Assembly: GCA_023953835.1 (NCBI GenBank)
Contig: JAMLJB010000001.1
Location: forward strand, 2,329,501-2,393,500
DNA length: 64,000 nt
DNA from: Rhizobiaceae bacterium
GTDB taxonomy: Bacteria; Pseudomonadota; Alphaproteobacteria; Rhizobiales; Rhizobiaceae
Direction of reading: 5' to 3'
Part shown: piece after piece, positions 62,148-64,000 of the stretch
Layout of the letters: the number at the start of each line of letters is the position of its first letter
Numbering within the stretch: the stretch's first letter is position 1
Made by a program: the position numbers and the translations under genes
Notes under the pieces: model-generated
Told to the model about the DNA's origin: nothing
Database searches by the model: none
What the model saw: only the letters and a program-made list of their open reading frames with translations

Positions 62148-63278
62148 ATGAACTGGAGCTTGAAATCGGGTTGGCTGGGTGTGGCGCTTCTTGCGGCTGC
62201 GATGGCCCCGGGCGTCGTGCGCGCCGAAGGGCTGAAACCGATCGAATATACCCTTCCTGATGGGACGATTGTCCGCTTCTCCGGGCAGATCAATATGGGC
62301 GTGCTCCACTATGACGACGGTCGAGACGGCTTCACCAATTTCGTCGACAACGACAATTCCAGCTCAAGGGCCCGATTCCAGATATTCAATACGACCGGCG
62401 ACTGGAAATTCGAATCCACCCTTGAAGCCGAATACCAACCGTTGGCGTCCAACACCGTCAGCCAATTCAACGACGAGCCCGACTGGGACTTCCCGTCAAC
62501 CAACCTCCGCAAGGCGGAGATTGCATTCGCCAATGAGAGATTCGGCAAGCTTTGGCTCGGTCAGGGCAGCATGGCGAGCGACGGATCGGCTGAAGTCGAC
62601 AATTCGGGAACGAACATCATTGCATATTCCAGCGTCTCCGATACGGCGGGAGGCTATTTCTTCCGCCTTAACGGCAATGGCCTGTCGGACGTGACGGTCG
62701 GCAGTTCGTTTTCAAACTTCGATGGACTTGGTCGCAAGCTGCGCGTGCGATACGACACTCCGACCTTCCACGGATTCGGGCTGCGGGCTTCCTATGGCGA
62801 GGATGCGCTCGGCGGGAAGTCGGATCCGCTATACGACATTGCCGCCGTGTATTCCGGTGGCTCTGACGTGTTCGACGTCGATGGCGCCATCGCCTATGCC
62901 CATAATGACGGCAGCGATGTCGATACGCTTTCTGGGTCAATTTCGGCGCTTCACAAGCCTACCGGTATCAGCTTGACCCTCGCTGCGGCCCGCGAGTTCA
63001 CGGACGGCGTCGAGGGGAGCTATGGATATGCCAAGCTTGGCTATCAGCACGATTTCTTCGACATCGGTGCAACCGCATTTTCAGTGGACTACTATTTCGG
63101 CAAGGACATCGCGGCTGATGGTTCCGACAGCGATTCGATCGGATTGGCTGCGGTACAGAATATTGACGACTACAATCTGCAGCTATGGGCGCTGTGGCGA
63201 AACTACAGCTACGACGACGATGGCGGCGAATACGATGACGGGCAGGCCTTCTTCGGCGGCGCCCTTTTCAAGTTCTGA
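62148..63278 (+). CDS. Outer-membrane porin
   Basis: A predicted 376-residue beta-barrel protein with a signal peptide (MNWSLKSGWLGVALLAAAMA, cleavage after VVRA), alternating aromatic/polar strands and a terminal phenylalanine (GGALFKF), the outer-membrane assembly signal. FRLNGNGLSDVTVG and LRVRYDTPTFHGFGLRASYG are porin_4-like. The ATG at 62148 has AAGGGGA upstream; the longer frame overlapping aspT is not used. It follows the second aspT by 34 bp and may admit the amino acids used by the operon. Confidence 0.88.
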   Translation: MNWSLKSGWLGVALLAAAMAPGVVRAEGLKPIEYTLPDGTIVRFSGQINMGVLHYDDGRDGFTNFVDNDNSSSRARFQIFNTTGDWKFESTLEAEYQPLASNTVSQFNDEPDWDFPSTNLRKAEIAFANERFGKLWLGQGSMASDGSAEVDNSGTNIIAYSSVSDTAGGYFFRLNGNGLSDVTVGSSFSNFDGLGRKLRVRYDTPTFHGFGLRASYGEDALGGKSDPLYDIAAVYSGGSDVFDVDGAIAYAHNDGSDVDTLSGSISALHKPTGISLTLAAAREFTDGVEGSYGYAKLGYQHDFFDIGATAFSVDYYFGKDIAADGSDSDSIGLAAVQNIDDYNLQLWALWRNYSYDDDGGEYDDGQAFFGGALFKF

Positions 63279-63289
63279 CCGGCGCTACG

Positions 63290-63298
63290 GTAACTTAC
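63290..63298. promoter_or_regulatory. GTAA-S-TTAC palindrome, copy 3
   Basis: GTAACTTAC within GCTACGGTAACTTACCC, 11 bp after the porin stop and 107 bp before the ppk2 start. It shares the ten-base left flank with copy 2. Confidence 0.45.
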
Positions 63299-63404
63299 CC
63301 TTTGATCCTTGAACCCTGAAATCGACTGGCGACAATTGCCGGACGCGCATGTTGCCATAGGCTCTTGAATGGCCGCGCCCTTGGTCGCGAGTTCGGAGGA
63401 AATG

Positions 63405-64000
63405 ATGGGCAAGGCGAAAGCAAGAAAAGCAAAAGAGACCCAGGAAGGTGAGAGCGGCGGCACGGAAGGCGGAGCAACCGTTTCGTCTTCCCCGGAAGAT
63501 GGCACGGAATCCGGCAAGAAGTCCGGGGCCCGTTATGCCAAAAAGCTGGCTCAGTTGCAGGTCGAGATTGCGCATCTCCAGGCCTGGGTGAAAAAGTCCG
63601 GCGCGCGGATTGTGATCGTGTTCGAGGGTCGGGATGCCGCAGGCAAGGGCGGCGTCATCAAGCGCCTGACCGAAAGGGTCAGCCCTCGCGTCTTCCGTGT
63701 CGTGGCGCTGCCCGCACCAACCGACCGTGAAAAATCCCAGATCTACATGCAGCGCTACGTGGCGCAGTTGCCGGCGGCCGGCGAAGTCGTGATTTTTGAC
63801 CGATCCTGGTACACGCGGCCCGGCGTCGAACGCGTCATGGGCTTTTGCAGCGAGAGCAAGGCGCGCCGCTTCCTCGAACTGGCGCCCCGGTTTGAGGCGG
63901 CAATCGTCGAGAGCGGCATAACTCTGCTGAAGTATTTTCTCGACGTCAGCGAGGAAGAGCAGGAAAAGCGATTTCGGCAGCGCATCGACGATCCGCTGCG
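63405..64000 (+). CDS. ppk2: Polyphosphate kinase 2 (N-terminal part)
   Basis: The first 198 codons are inside the window; the gene continues past its right edge. A polar, low-complexity N-terminal tail of about 45 residues is followed by the PPK2 core: IVFEGRDAAGKGGVIKRLTE (Walker A), RVVALPAPTDREKSQIYMQR and VIFDRSWYTRPGVERVMGFC (Walker B and lid). The spacing resembles class I PPK2, which uses polyphosphate to phosphorylate GDP or ADP. GGAGGA at 63395-63400 favours the ATG at 63405 over the one at 63402. Confidence 0.93.
   Translation, partial: MGKAKARKAKETQEGESGGTEGGATVSSSPEDGTESGKKSGARYAKKLAQLQVEIAHLQAWVKKSGARIVIVFEGRDAAGKGGVIKRLTERVSPRVFRVVALPAPTDREKSQIYMQRYVAQLPAAGEVVIFDRSWYTRPGVERVMGFCSESKARRFLELAPRFEAAIVESGITLLKYFLDVSEEEQEKRFRQRIDDPL

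Overview
The window reads as one contiguous piece of an alphaproteobacterial chromosome. It is most like the Hyphomicrobiales, in the Phyllobacteriaceae/Brucellaceae range (Mesorhizobium, Aminobacter, Ochrobactrum relatives). The grounds are the high G+C coding style, the split three-gene transhydrogenase pntAa-pntAb-pntB, the short aa3-type cytochrome oxidase subunit IV, a DUF992 protein, the long-tailed ribosomal protein S21, and the mix of ABC, TRAP and sarcosine oxidase loci. The genus is inference. I see no rRNA, tRNA, insertion sequence, phage gene or CRISPR array.

Layout. (1) <1-3127, minus: an ABC importer (binding protein, two permeases, ATPase cut by the window edge). (2) 3380-11236, minus: seven close-set genes for a TRAP transporter (DctP, DctM, DctQ) and a glutamine-synthetase-like ligase, an aldehyde dehydrogenase, an iron-type alcohol dehydrogenase and an N-formylglutamate-amidohydrolase-like enzyme. 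A divergent RpiR/SIS regulator stands at 11384. Together they look like a gamma-glutamylation route for an imported amino alcohol or amine. (3) 12379-18738: an RND efflux pair, a MaoC hydratase, an SDR, a small ABM monooxygenase and a small charged protein. (4) 18799-23953, minus: heterotetrameric sarcosine oxidase soxBDAG. (5) 24033-34524: a Fsr-type exporter and a divergent phosphoethanolamine transferase, a HerA-like ATPase, rpsU, a TPR lipoprotein, DUF992, the pnt operon and cytochrome oxidase subunit IV.

(6) 34611-48746 is a catabolic island: an M24 peptidase-like protein, a cupin/TIM-barrel/Tm-1-like operon with a divergent TetR regulator, a sugar-type ABC importer with two ATPases and a tiny membrane protein, and an enolase-superfamily enzyme, a ketose-3-epimerase-like isomerase, a D-2-hydroxyacid dehydrogenase and a FadR-type GntR regulator. 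Five near-identical 13-bp palindromes (YTGGT-NNN-ACCAR) lie in front of the M24 gene, the ABC operon and the enzyme operon, with a sixth upstream of the response-regulator pair. They point to one GntR regulon.

(7) 49201-64000 looks like a stress or acid-energy island: a HlyD protein with a small membrane partner, two orphan response regulators, a TolB/CadC-like soluble protein, an oversized Orn/Lys/Arg-type decarboxylase, then aspT-asdA-aspT (aspartate decarboxylation flanked by two aspartate:alanine exchanger paralogues), a porin and PPK2 (cut by the window edge). A palindrome GTAA-S-TTAC occurs in front of three of these units. The strongest candidates for something undescribed are the gamma-glutamyl/TRAP operon, the GntR regulon with its Tm-1-like module, and the decarboxylase-aspT-asdA-aspT-porin-ppk2 cluster.
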